Below are positions 1 to 7,270 of a stretch of DNA of 39,975 bases, piece by piece. Each line of letters starts with the position of its first letter. The stretch's first letter is position 1. Source of the DNA: Lachnospiraceae bacterium (GTDB lineage: Bacteria; Bacillota; Clostridia; Lachnospirales; Lachnospiraceae). The translations under genes were made by a program, and so were the position numbers. The stretch is from NCBI GenBank assembly GCA_021205755.1, contig JAJPWX010000048.1, positions 1 through 39,975 on the forward strand, read 5' to 3'. Under the pieces are notes generated by a model. It ran no database searches. It saw only the letters and a list, made by a program, of their open reading frames with translations, and was not told the DNA's origin.

Positions 1-33
1 GAGGAGCTACTTGTCGTGGCTTTTAGTTGCCCC

Positions 34-55
34 TGGCCCGGGTGTGACCTGTAAC
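34..55. repeat. End fragment of a GGTCACAC palindromic repeat
   Basis: The stretch contains GGTGTGACCTGTAAC, which matches one arm of the palindromic element found whole at 32533-32594 and 27680-27734. The other arm is not recognisable here, so this looks like a truncated or diverged copy. It lies just beyond the end of the LacI-family gene. Bases 1-33 hold nothing else I can identify. Confidence 0.5.
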
Positions 56-73
56 CCTTACTTTGGTGTAGGC

Positions 74-1081
74 TTAGCTGCTCTCCCGCACAATCAGACG
101 ATTCGGAAATTCCACACGAACCTTTTCCATATGTCCTTTTTTCATCCGGTCAAGCAGCACCTTCACTGCTGCTTTTCCCATCGCTTCATGAGGAATATGG
201 ACCGCGGTAAGAGCCGGTGTGATCTCAGAAGCAGCCTGTGTATCGTCAATTGAAATAAGTGCCGGCAATTTCAAATTCTTTTTCTTTGTTGTATCAGAAG
301 TGTGGTATTCACGCCATCCGTTCAGCGCACCGATCGCAGTCGCATCATTTGCACACAAAATAGCGTCCACCGTATTATTATCCAATAGCTTTTTCATAGC
401 ACGACATCCGCTTTCCTCTGTCTGGTCCGTTTGGATAATACTTGCATAATTCATCGGGAGATCATGCCGTATGATGGTATCACAATATCCTACATAGCGA
501 TCCTCATAAGAACAGTCGCCGATATATCCAATCCGCCGATATCCTTTTTTAATCAGATATTCCATCGCGCATACCGCCGCGGAACGTCCATCACAGATGA
601 TCTCATCCAGTTCAAATTGTGTTGGATTTCGACTGACCGCAACCAGATTTTTACTGTATTTTTTCATAATATGAAGCGTCTGCGGCGAAACACGACCCAG
701 AATGATATATCCGTCCGCTTTTTCCTCAGAAAGCTCCTCCATACGCAGCTCTGAAAAAAACACTTTACTGATCGTACAGCCATTGGCAAATGCTTCCTGC
801 TCTACACTGCGATACAATTCGTGAAAAAAGGGATCGTCATCCAGTGAATGAAAACGTTCCAGAATTACAGCCAGCTTTCGAACCGGAGTGGAAGGCTGAT
901 ATTTCAGGCCAAGCTTTAGATTACGCGCAGTTTCATTTGGCACATAATGGATTTCTTCAGCCGCAGCCCATATTTTATTTTTTATTTCTTCTGAAGCACA
1001 ATTATAATCCCGGTTATTTAACACTCTAGATACAGTAGATATTGATACGCCGGTCATTTCAGCAATTCTTTTCAGTGACAT
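74..1081 (-). CDS. LacI/GalR-family transcriptional repressor
   Basis: A 335-residue DNA-binding regulator. The N-terminus carries the canonical LacI helix-turn-helix and hinge (residues 3-60, with GVSISTVSRVLNN and YVPNETARNLK), followed by a periplasmic-binding-protein-like effector domain ending in a typical SIDDTQAA...PALTAVHIP segment. Length is normal for the family. It is transcribed divergently from an ABC importer; both genes share a 125-bp control region holding two copies of a 16-bp LacI-type operator. I infer that it represses itself and the importer. The effector is unknown. GalR-type members usually sense sugars or nucleosides, so a neighbour of the sulfonate/nitrate importer type is unusual. 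The ATG at 1081 is preceded by an AGGAGG-like site at about 1087-1092. Confidence 0.93.
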   Translation of the reverse strand: MSLKRIAEMTGVSISTVSRVLNNRDYNCASEEIKNKIWAAAEEIHYVPNETARNLKLGLKYQPSTPVRKLAVILERFHSLDDDPFFHELYRSVEQEAFANGCTISKVFFSELRMEELSEEKADGYIILGRVSPQTLHIMKKYSKNLVAVSRNPTQFELDEIICDGRSAAVCAMEYLIKKGYRRIGYIGDCSYEDRYVGYCDTIIRHDLPMNYASIIQTDQTEESGCRAMKKLLDNNTVDAILCANDATAIGALNGWREYHTSDTTKKKNLKLPALISIDDTQAASEITPALTAVHIPHEAMGKAAVKVLLDRMKKGHMEKVRVEFPNRLIVRESS

Positions 1082-1095
1082 TCGATACCTCCTGC

Positions 1096-1111
1096 CTTGT
1101 GAAAACGTTTG
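1096..1111. promoter_or_regulatory. LacI-type operator O1
   Basis: CTTGTGAAAACGTTTG contains the AAACGTTT core (1103-1110) typical of LacI/CcpA-family operators. It lies just upstream of the repressor's start codon, downstream of its predicted transcription start. The identical 16 bases occur in inverted orientation at 1223-1238. Confidence 0.72.
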
Positions 1112-1123
1112 TGTAATTATCTC

Positions 1124-1152
1124 TTTAAAAATTCGTGTGAAACGTGTATGAT
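1124..1152 (+). promoter_or_regulatory. Candidate promoter of the ABC importer operon
   Basis: TTTAAA (1124-1129) and TATGAT (1147-1152) are separated by 17 bp and read toward the substrate-binding-protein gene. The -10 box is a 5/6 match and the -35 box a 4/6 match to the sigma-A consensus. It lies between the two operators. Confidence 0.45.
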
Positions 1153-1158
1153 ACGATT

Positions 1159-1187
1159 ATTATAAAAAACAAATGACAAAAATACAA
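1159..1187 (-). promoter_or_regulatory. Candidate promoter of the LacI-family gene
   Basis: On the minus strand TTGTAT (1182-1187) and a perfect TATAAT (1159-1164) are separated by 17 bp. Transcription would start near 1152 and cross operator O1 before reaching the start codon at 1081, which fits autorepression. Confidence 0.62.
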
Positions 1188-1206
1188 GCAGAAAGGTGAC
1201 ATTAGC

Positions 1207-2298
1207 ATGAAAAGTTTTAATGCAAACGTTTTCACAAGAGAAAGAGGAAAGCAAACATCGAGTCGGAAACGTCCCCGGCTTTTGTGGATTGCGCTCTTTA
1301 TGATAACACTATTCGGGCTCACCGGGTGTTCATCCCAAAATACGGATTCTTCGTCTGACGCTGACTCAGGTTCTGAAACCGTTGAAGTCCGAATGGCATA
1401 TTTCCCCAATATTACACACGCGCAGGCGCTTGTTATGAAAAATGAAGGAACACTGGAGGAAGCGCTCGGTGATGGATACGATGTATCCTGGACGTCTTTT
1501 ACAGCTGGTTCTTCTGAAGTAGAAGCACTGTTCGCCCAGGAAATTGATATCGGCTATATCGGACCTGTGCCGGCGATCAATGGCAATGTCAAGTCAGATG
1601 GAGATGTCGTTGTGATTGCCAACGCAGCGGACGCGGGCGCAGTGCTTGTGGTGAGCGCGGATTCCGGAATCACATCCGTTGCTGACCTCGATGGAAAAAC
1701 GGTGGCCATTCCACAGACGGGAAATACGCAGCATCTGTGTCTTCTGAACCTGCTTTCCCAGAATGATCTTTCTCCTGTTTCTGATGGAGGCACGGTGGAA
1801 GTGGTTGCCGTAGATAATTCAAACCTGCAGAATATGTTCGATCAGGGCAGTATTGATGCCGCTCTTGTACCGGAGCCGTGGGGAACAATCCTGACCTCCT
1901 CCGATAATATTGATATTTTGCTGGATTACGAGGATATTTACTATTCCGGCAATTATCCGGTTGCTGTCATTGTTGTACGAAAGGATTTCCTGGAAGAATA
2001 TCCGGAAGTAGTAGAGACATTTTTGCAGGTACATATGGATACGACAGACGCAATTAATGCGGATCTGGACAGCTCCGTTGACGCGATGATTGAGGAAATT
2101 AACGAGGTCACCGGAACTTCTTATGACAAAGACGTGATCCTGAGCGCTTTTTCCCGCACGACGCTTACGGTAGAATTAAATGAAGACGCACTGATGGATT
2201 TCGCGAATATTTCTCTGGAGCAGGGATTGATTGATGAGATGCCAGGCGACTCACTTGTCGATCTGTCCATACTGGAAGGTCTTCTTAGTGAAAAATAA
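1207..2298 (+). CDS. ABC transporter substrate-binding lipoprotein, SsuA/NMT1 type
   Basis: A 363-residue extracellular solute-binding lipoprotein. After a basic N-terminus, a hydrophobic segment ends in a lipobox (FGLTGC, Cys at about residue 42), followed by a Ser/Asp-rich linker and the two-lobed NMT1/SsuA fold: RMAYFPNITHAQAL, a GSSEVEALFAQEIDIGYIGPVPAING segment split over the first lobe, and ALVPEPWGTIL in the second. It is the first gene of an importer whose ATPase and permease follow. The family binds sulfonates, taurine, nitrate, bicarbonate or pyrimidine precursors; the ligand cannot be told from sequence. The start at 1207 is supported by AGAAAGG about 10 nt upstream. Oddly, codons 6-11 contain the second operator. 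An AAATAAG-rich gap of about 90 bp separates it from the ATPase. Confidence 0.88.
   Translation: MKSFNANVFTRERGKQTSSRKRPRLLWIALFMITLFGLTGCSSQNTDSSSDADSGSETVEVRMAYFPNITHAQALVMKNEGTLEEALGDGYDVSWTSFTAGSSEVEALFAQEIDIGYIGPVPAINGNVKSDGDVVVIANAADAGAVLVVSADSGITSVADLDGKTVAIPQTGNTQHLCLLNLLSQNDLSPVSDGGTVEVVAVDNSNLQNMFDQGSIDAALVPEPWGTILTSSDNIDILLDYEDIYYSGNYPVAVIVVRKDFLEEYPEVVETFLQVHMDTTDAINADLDSSVDAMIEEINEVTGTSYDKDVILSAFSRTTLTVELNEDALMDFANISLEQGLIDEMPGDSLVDLSILEGLLSEK
1223..1238. promoter_or_regulatory. LacI-type operator O2, inside the importer gene
   Basis: CAAACGTTTTCACAAG is the exact reverse complement of O1. Its AAACGTTT core (1224-1231) is centred 121 bp from the O1 core. It lies within codons 6-11 of the substrate-binding-protein gene, a position suited to a roadblock or to looping with O1. 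Confidence 0.68.
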
Positions 2299-2387
2299 GA
2301 GAAACTGTTACACACTTTTGGAACGTGGGAAGTCTGGGGATCAGGCCACGCAGAATTTAAATTATAAAAATGTAAGAGGAAACAAGA

Positions 2388-3158
2388 ATGTCGTTAGAAT
2401 TAAAAAATATCAGCCGTTCTTTTGATAATTCTGTAAGGGAAACTCTGAAGGATATTTCTCTTACGGTAGAAGACGGAGAATTTGTCTGTATTGTCGGGCC
2501 GTCCGGCTGTGGAAAATCGACCCTGCTGAATATCGTCGCCGGACTTGATCAGCCTTCTTCCGGTGAGATTTATATTAACGGAAAAGTGATTACCGGAGCT
2601 GGCGCAGACCGAGTCATGATGTTTCAGGAGCACGCGCTTTATCCGTGGCTCAACGTAATTGATAATGTAAAATTCGGAATGAAGCTTGCCGGCGTACCAA
2701 AGGAGGAACAAGACCGCCGCGCGGAACAATACCTGAAAATGGTGCGTCTCTGGGAATTCCGGGACTATCGGATCCATGAGATTTCCGGCGGAATGAAGCA
2801 GCGGACCGCGCTTGCCAGAGCTTTGTGTCTGAACAGTCCAATTCTTTTGATGGATGAACCTTTTTCGGCGCTTGATAAGCAGACAACGAATAAGCTGCGC
2901 GCAGACCTGGAGCAGATCTGGGAGGAGACAAAAAAGACGATTCTCTTTGTGACGCATAGCGTGGAGGAAGCCGTGTTTCTCGCAGATCGGATTGTGATTC
3001 TTTCCGATAATCCGGGATGCATCAAGGACGTTTATACCGTCGGCCTGCCGCGTCCGCGCCAGATCGATTCTCCGGAATTTCTGGCAGCACGCCATAAGAT
3101 TTTATCCAGTGTAGAAAGGGAGGTGGAAAAGCTTGCAAAAGAAGAATACGACCACTAA
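2388..3158 (+). CDS. ABC transporter ATP-binding protein, SsuB type
   Basis: A 256-residue cytoplasmic ATPase that would energise the importer. It has a Walker A (GPSGCGKST, about residues 38-46), a Q-loop (MMFQEHALYPWLNVIDN), the ABC signature EISGGMKQR, Walker B (PILLMDEPFSALD) and the switch histidine in LFVTHSVEEA. The ALYPWLNV segment after the Q-loop is typical of the nitrate/sulfonate/taurine subfamily. GAGGAA lies upstream of the ATG. The gene overlaps the permease gene by 26 bp, implying translational coupling. Confidence 0.93.
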   Translation: MSLELKNISRSFDNSVRETLKDISLTVEDGEFVCIVGPSGCGKSTLLNIVAGLDQPSSGEIYINGKVITGAGADRVMMFQEHALYPWLNVIDNVKFGMKLAGVPKEEQDRRAEQYLKMVRLWEFRDYRIHEISGGMKQRTALARALCLNSPILLMDEPFSALDKQTTNKLRADLEQIWEETKKTILFVTHSVEEAVFLADRIVILSDNPGCIKDVYTVGLPRPRQIDSPEFLAARHKILSSVEREVEKLAKEEYDH

Positions 3159-3930
3159 AAATACGCCAGGGAAGATTCTTTCCTGCATCTGCTTCTATCT
3201 CCTGCTTATCCTTCTATGGCAGGTGATTTATACCGTTGGCACCGGGACGCTTGGCTGGTGGAAATCCTACGCGATGCCCTCCCCTCTTGGCGTACTTCAG
3301 AGTCTGAGAAAGCTGATTCTCAACGGAACCCTCTTTCAGGCCGTGATTTACAGTCTGCGAAGAGTGCTGATTGGCTTTGTGATTTCTCTCCTGATCGGTG
3401 CGATTCTGGGGCTTATGATCTCCGCTTCGGCCTTTTTAAACCGCTGCCTGAAGCCTTTGCTAAATGGTTTCCAGTCGCTGCCAAGTGTCTGCTGGGTGCC
3501 CTTCGCCATCCTCTGGTTTGGCCTGAAAGAATCCGCGGTTCTGTTTGTTGTCGTAATTGGTTCTACCTTTAGCGTAGCACTGGCAATCGAAAACGCAATT
3601 GCTTCTATCCCGCCCATCTACAAGCGGGCGGCAGCAACCATGGGCGCGAATCCGCTTCAGATGTATAAGGATGTCATTTTCCCGGCAGCATTGCCTGGTT
3701 TTCTCGCGGGTCTGCGCCAATCCTGGTCCTTTGCCTGGAGGGCACTGATGTCCGGAGAGGTCATGTCCTCTTACGTCGGCCTGGGCTATTCCCTGATGAC
3801 AGGGCGCGATATGGCGGATATCAACCAGGTAACTGCCGTGATGCTCGTCATTATCGTGATCGGCATTCTCATCGACCGATGCGTATTTTCTGTTTTAGAG
3901 CGGCGGGTATTGAAAAGCAGAGGACTATGA
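3133..3930 (+). CDS. ABC transporter permease, SsuC type
   Basis: A 265-residue integral membrane protein of the binding-protein-dependent transport inner-membrane family. It has about six hydrophobic segments and the EAA-loop region (KRAAATMGANPLQMYKDVIFPAALP) that docks to the ATPase. The start is a TTG at 3133, inside the end of the ATPase gene. It is chosen because GGGAGGTGG lies at the right distance upstream and the next Met codon would remove the first membrane segment. It completes the three-gene importer; no terminator hairpin was seen directly after the stop. Confidence 0.9.
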   Translation: MQKKNTTTKNTPGKILSCICFYLLLILLWQVIYTVGTGTLGWWKSYAMPSPLGVLQSLRKLILNGTLFQAVIYSLRRVLIGFVISLLIGAILGLMISASAFLNRCLKPLLNGFQSLPSVCWVPFAILWFGLKESAVLFVVVIGSTFSVALAIENAIASIPPIYKRAAATMGANPLQMYKDVIFPAALPGFLAGLRQSWSFAWRALMSGEVMSSYVGLGYSLMTGRDMADINQVTAVMLVIIVIGILIDRCVFSVLERRVLKSRGL

Positions 3931-3950
3931 TCCTTCTCAAAAAAGCGTTG

Positions 3951-3979
3951 TTAAAAACCTTATTCTGTGTTACTATAAT
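3951..3979 (+). promoter_or_regulatory. Candidate promoter of the 48-residue ORF
   Basis: TTAAAA (3951-3956), a 17-bp spacer, and a perfect TATAAT (3974-3979). It sits about 80 bp upstream of the small ORF and just after the importer operon. Confidence 0.5.
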
Positions 3980-4057
3980 GAAAGAATAAAAACTGAATTC
4001 ACTGCACAGGACGCATATTGTGGTATATTTACCGAGATTTAAATCGGAGGAAAGGCT

Positions 4058-4204
4058 ATGGTAGATACAATGACAAGAGACGAATTTAAAACAATCATGG
4101 AAATGGTTCGAATGATCATACAGGGATCAGCGGATAAAGATGAAGCATTAAAGAAAATAGATAGTCTTACTATTTTGAAAGACAGTAAAAAGGATGAAGA
4201 TTAA
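4058..4204 (+). CDS. Small hypothetical protein, 48 residues
   Basis: I do not recognise this protein. The translation begins MVDTMTRDEFKTIMEMVRMI and ends KDSKKDED. It is highly charged, has no Cys, no signal peptide and no membrane segment, and looks mostly helical. Support for it being real comes from context: a strong GGAGG ribosome binding site (4047-4051) at 6 nt, its own promoter candidate at 3951-3979, and a terminator right after the stop. It fills what would otherwise be a 333-bp gap between the importer and acsV. It is not co-directional with the acs operon. Confidence 0.62.
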   Translation: MVDTMTRDEFKTIMEMVRMIIQGSADKDEALKKIDSLTILKDSKKDED

Positions 4205-4210
4205 AATAAG

Positions 4211-4249
4211 TGAAAAAGGCAGAGGACATTTTGTTTCTCTGCCTTTTCA
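4211..4249. terminator. Bidirectional intrinsic terminator
   Basis: GGCAGAG (4218-4224) pairs with CTCTGCC (4237-4243). The stem is flanked by AAAAA on the left and TTTT on the right, so it can stop transcripts from both sides: the small ORF on plus and acsV on minus. Confidence 0.82.
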
Positions 4250-4263
4250 CGATTTCGATTATT

Positions 4264-6195
4264 TTACTTTAAAACTACCGATGGAAACAGCCCCGCATCT
4301 GTATGAGGAAGGAAGCAGCTTGCCACAAATTCATCCATATAGGTTGGCTCGTTGCTGAGTTCCAGATATGTCATGTTATGAGCTACCTCGGATACCTTTG
4401 CTTCTGCTTCTTTAGAAAGCAGGATTGCGTACGCGCCGGAGAGAGAGGAATTTCCGATATAAGTGAATTTATCCATCTCGATATCCGGGAACATACCGAT
4501 CGACACCGCATTGCGCATATTGATACCGCTGCCGATTCCGCCCGCCACATACACATGGTCAATCATAGACACGTCAAAATCCAGTGACTGCAGCATCACG
4601 CGTATTGCGGAGAAAATCGCTCCTTTCGCGCGAATAAAGCTGTCAATATCCACTTCCGTGATTTCGATGTTTTTCACAGACGCAGCATCTTCTTTATAAG
4701 CCAGCACATAGCTTCCCATTCCGTACTGGTCATGGCGGATGCGCTTCCCTTCACGGACAAATTTCCCTTTCGGACTGATAATGCCGCAACGATACAGCTC
4801 ACTGATGACATCGATGATGCCGGAGCCGCAAAGTCCCACCGGCTTTTGTCCCTCATCTCCGACAATGGTAAATGTAGGTTCCATGGTATCCTTATCAATC
4901 ACACATGCCTCGATGGCGCCGTCTGTCGCACGCATTCCGCAGCTGATATCGCCGCCCTCAAACGCAGGCCCCGCGGAGCAGGCACAGCTCATCATGAAGT
5001 CCGTATTTCCAAAAACGAGCTCCCCATTCGTACCAAGGTCAATAAACAGGGACATTTCTTCTTTATTCCAGATCGTGCTTGCGAGTGTACCGGCCGTGAT
5101 GTCACCACCAACATAGCTTCCGATGTTTGGCGAAATCAAAACAGATGCATGCGGATAAAGATTCAATCCCAGATCACACGCCTGAACCGAGTCTGTTTCA
5201 AAGAAGGTAGGGATAAACGGCTCCATACGAACCGGATCCGCATCTACACCAAGAAGCAGATGATTCATGGTTGTATTTCCGGCGATGCAGGCGCGATAAA
5301 TCTGCTGCGGGAGAATACCAATGGAAGCGCACATTTCTTTAATCATCGGATTCAAAGTCTCTTTGATAATCGCATTCTGAAGCTTTTTGCGCCCGCCTTC
5401 TTTCTGCTGTTCGATAATACGGTTAATCACGTCCGCTCCATAGCGGATCTGGCCGTTTCCGGCAGAGCCTTTTGCAAGAATTTCACCGGAGAGCATGTCG
5501 ATCAGCACCGCAGAAACGGTTGTCGTTCCAATATCAATGGCAATCCCGCAAACCTTTGCGTCTTCATTTCCAGGAATCACATCAAGCACATACACCTCAT
5601 CTGCTTCCCCATCTGTCACGATACACTTCACGTCAAACGCAGATTTTCGCAGTGTTTCTGCCAGCTTCTGCAACACTGCAAAAGAAAGCTTAGCCTTCGA
5701 CACCCCACAGGCTGCCTCAACAGCCCAGATCAGCCGCTCATTGTCCGGCATGGTATCATCCAGCGAAGGCTCCTCCATTGTCAGGTTGATCACTTTAAAG
5801 TCATTTTCAAATTTGATTCCGGCATCTATAATATCTGCTTTGGTCTTTTCGAATATCTGCAATTCTTCCGCCGAACTCAGATCCGCAACTTTCATCCGAC
5901 TGCGATATGCTGACGCAATGTCTGGTACAAGCACCTCCACGTCCGCACTGATTTTGCTCACGCAGGCTAACCTCCATCCCTGCGCAAATTCCTCATCGGA
6001 GATATGCATGGTCTTCTTGGTGTCCAGTTCTCCTCCGATCAATTTTACTCTGCATTTTCCGCAAGCTGCATTTCCATTGCATGGCGCATCAATGGCAACA
6101 TTCATTTTCTTTGCCACATCCAGAAGACTTTCTCCCGCTAAAGCAAAGCCTTCCACATCCTGGCCATGTTCAAACTTAAAAGTCACTTTAAACAT
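4264..6195 (-). CDS. acsV: AcsV, corrinoid protein reductive activator (RACo)
   Basis: A 643-residue ATP-dependent activase that returns oxidised Co(II) of the corrinoid iron-sulfur protein AcsCD to Co(I). The N-terminal [2Fe-2S] ferredoxin domain has C39-x5-C45-x2-C48 and C78. A linker follows, then the ASKHA-type ATPase core: AIDIGTTTVSAVLID phosphate loop, GNTTMNHLLLG, FIDLGTNGELV and the VAGGIGSGINMRNA motif near the C-terminus. An in-frame GTG at 6210 would add five residues, but the ATG at 6195 is preferred because GGGAG lies about 8 nt upstream of it. It is the last gene of the acs cluster and is separated from acsE by a 212-bp structured leader with a strong terminator. Confidence 0.93.
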   Translation of the reverse strand: MFKVTFKFEHGQDVEGFALAGESLLDVAKKMNVAIDAPCNGNAACGKCRVKLIGGELDTKKTMHISDEEFAQGWRLACVSKISADVEVLVPDIASAYRSRMKVADLSSAEELQIFEKTKADIIDAGIKFENDFKVINLTMEEPSLDDTMPDNERLIWAVEAACGVSKAKLSFAVLQKLAETLRKSAFDVKCIVTDGEADEVYVLDVIPGNEDAKVCGIAIDIGTTTVSAVLIDMLSGEILAKGSAGNGQIRYGADVINRIIEQQKEGGRKKLQNAIIKETLNPMIKEMCASIGILPQQIYRACIAGNTTMNHLLLGVDADPVRMEPFIPTFFETDSVQACDLGLNLYPHASVLISPNIGSYVGGDITAGTLASTIWNKEEMSLFIDLGTNGELVFGNTDFMMSCACSAGPAFEGGDISCGMRATDGAIEACVIDKDTMEPTFTIVGDEGQKPVGLCGSGIIDVISELYRCGIISPKGKFVREGKRIRHDQYGMGSYVLAYKEDAASVKNIEITEVDIDSFIRAKGAIFSAIRVMLQSLDFDVSMIDHVYVAGGIGSGINMRNAVSIGMFPDIEMDKFTYIGNSSLSGAYAILLSKEAEAKVSEVAHNMTYLELSNEPTYMDEFVASCFLPHTDAGLFPSVVLK

Positions 6196-6216
6196 AAGCT
6201 TTTCTCCCACTCACTG

Positions 6217-6256
6217 AAAAAACATACCCAGGGGTAACAAATACTTCCTGGGTATG
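6217..6256 (-). terminator. Strong intrinsic terminator in the acsV leader
   Basis: On the minus strand CATACCCAGG and CCTGGGTATG form a perfect 10-bp stem (6247-6256 with 6223-6232) followed by six U residues (6222-6217). It ends only about 21 nt before the acsV start codon. This leaves no room for a promoter after it, so it should act as an attenuator or partial terminator of acsV. Confidence 0.82.
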
Positions 6257-6407
6257 AGTCCGATTCATTATGATTCCATCCGCACGCAGCGACAGGCGGC
6301 ATTGATTCTGCAGTGTTTTATCCGCCACAAAATCCCTGCGCTGCATTTGCGGAGGAAAGCTGTATGCGTACAGCCCTTTCGATGCTGTCCTGAACGGTTG
6401 TTCAGCA
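6257..6407 (-). ncRNA. Candidate structured leader RNA upstream of acsV
   Basis: Between acsE and the terminator the sense RNA can form three further helices. One is a stop-codon-proximal hairpin (6381-6409, GATGC..TGAAC arms). The second has a 6-bp stem GCTGTA/TACAGC (6359-6374). The third is a long interrupted arm closed by TCCGCA/TGCGGA (6353-6348 with 6284-6279), continued by GCAGCG/CGCTGC and CAGG/CCTG, and capped by a GATTTTG/CAGAATC stem (6334-6328 with 6310-6304). The cap loop holds GGCGG (6326-6322), complementary to CCGCC (6299-6295) just 3' of the stem, a possible pseudoknot. It matches no riboswitch I know; I saw no B12 box. The position argues for control of acsV. Confidence 0.5.
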
Positions 6408-7193
6408 TCAGATCTCCAGATAGGAATCCGCATACAGAGTGTTGCTCTTAAATACGTCGCATGACTTAATGGTTTCCATCAGGCGAAGGTCATTCGGGTT
6501 TACGATCGCGGAGGTAAGTCCCTGCATCATAGCCATAGCTACGAGCGCGGAATCCATGATCGGGCGAATGTGCTTCGGCATACCATTGGAGTTATTGGAA
6601 AGACCGCCGGTAGAATTCAGCCCCATATCAGAGAGCATCTTGATAAACTCAAGGATCTCCATCTGCTTGTCCTGCATACCCTTTACAACCAGGAAGAGCG
6701 GGTCAAACCACATATCGGTCGGCTCCATACCCAGCTCCATGCCTCTCTCAAGAAGCATCTGGCAATAACCCATACGCTCATCATTGTCTTTTGCAATGCC
6801 TTCGCCGTTGCAAAGAGCAATCACGATCGCATCGTTTGCTGCTGCAAGATCGATATTCTCGATTCTTCCGGAAGCATCCGCAGAGTTCACAATCGGTTTT
6901 CCTTTTGAGCGGTTGTAAACAGAAATGCCTGCCTCAATCGCTTTTTTATTGGAGGTATCCAGCGCCAGCGGAACATTGTCAAAGTTGCTCTGAAGGAGCT
7001 GCACTGCCCACTTCATCAGGTCCTCACCATCTGCCTCAGCAGGTCCGATGTTTACATCAAGGTAAACTGCGCCGGCATCGAGCTGCTGCTTTGCTCTTTT
7101 CAGAATCGGCTCCGGATCCCTCTCAGTAAACGCTTTGTTGACTGCAGGAGCTGTGGTGGAAAGTCTCTCACCAATCGTTACAAATTTTGCCAT
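6408..7193 (-). CDS. acsE: AcsE, methyltetrahydrofolate:corrinoid/iron-sulfur protein methyltransferase
   Basis: A 261-residue cytosolic enzyme that moves the methyl group from methyl-THF to Co(I) of the corrinoid protein AcsCD, linking the methyl and carbonyl branches. It is a single pterin-binding TIM barrel with YLDVNIGPAEADGEDLM, LALDTSNKKAIEAGI, IVNSADA and the GLSNNSNGMP loop, whose Asn positions help bind the pterin N5. The length matches family members of about 260 residues. AAGGAGAA precedes the ATG. It follows acsC and precedes the structured acsV leader. Confidence 0.95.
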   Translation of the reverse strand: MAKFVTIGERLSTTAPAVNKAFTERDPEPILKRAKQQLDAGAVYLDVNIGPAEADGEDLMKWAVQLLQSNFDNVPLALDTSNKKAIEAGISVYNRSKGKPIVNSADASGRIENIDLAAANDAIVIALCNGEGIAKDNDERMGYCQMLLERGMELGMEPTDMWFDPLFLVVKGMQDKQMEILEFIKMLSDMGLNSTGGLSNNSNGMPKHIRPIMDSALVAMAMMQGLTSAIVNPNDLRLMETIKSCDVFKSNTLYADSYLEI

Positions 7194-7225
7194 GATGGTT
7201 CTCCTTTATTTTTAAAAATGATCTA

Positions 7226-7260
7226 TTCAGAACAGCAGGCCGCCTGTTCTGAACGGTTAC
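7226..7260. repeat. Palindromic repeat TTCAGAACAG...CTGTTCTGAACGGTTAC
   Basis: TTCAGAACAG (7226-7235) and CTGTTCTGAA (7244-7253) form a perfect 10-bp hairpin with an 8-base loop, followed by CGGTTAC. It lies in the acsC-acsE gap, about 10 nt after the acsC stop. Related sequences occur after acsE, khpA and lepB (27781). Confidence 0.7.
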
Positions 7261-7270
7261 TAAAATTATA

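Noticed and set aside
4732-5913. Long plus-strand open frame of 393 codons
   Set aside because: It is antisense to acsV, has Cys/His/Arg-rich shadow composition and no ribosome binding site or family motif.
6217-6410. Cobalamin or THF riboswitch before acsV
   Set aside because: The function would fit, but I could not find a B12 box or the THF-riboswitch core; I therefore report only an unassigned structured leader.
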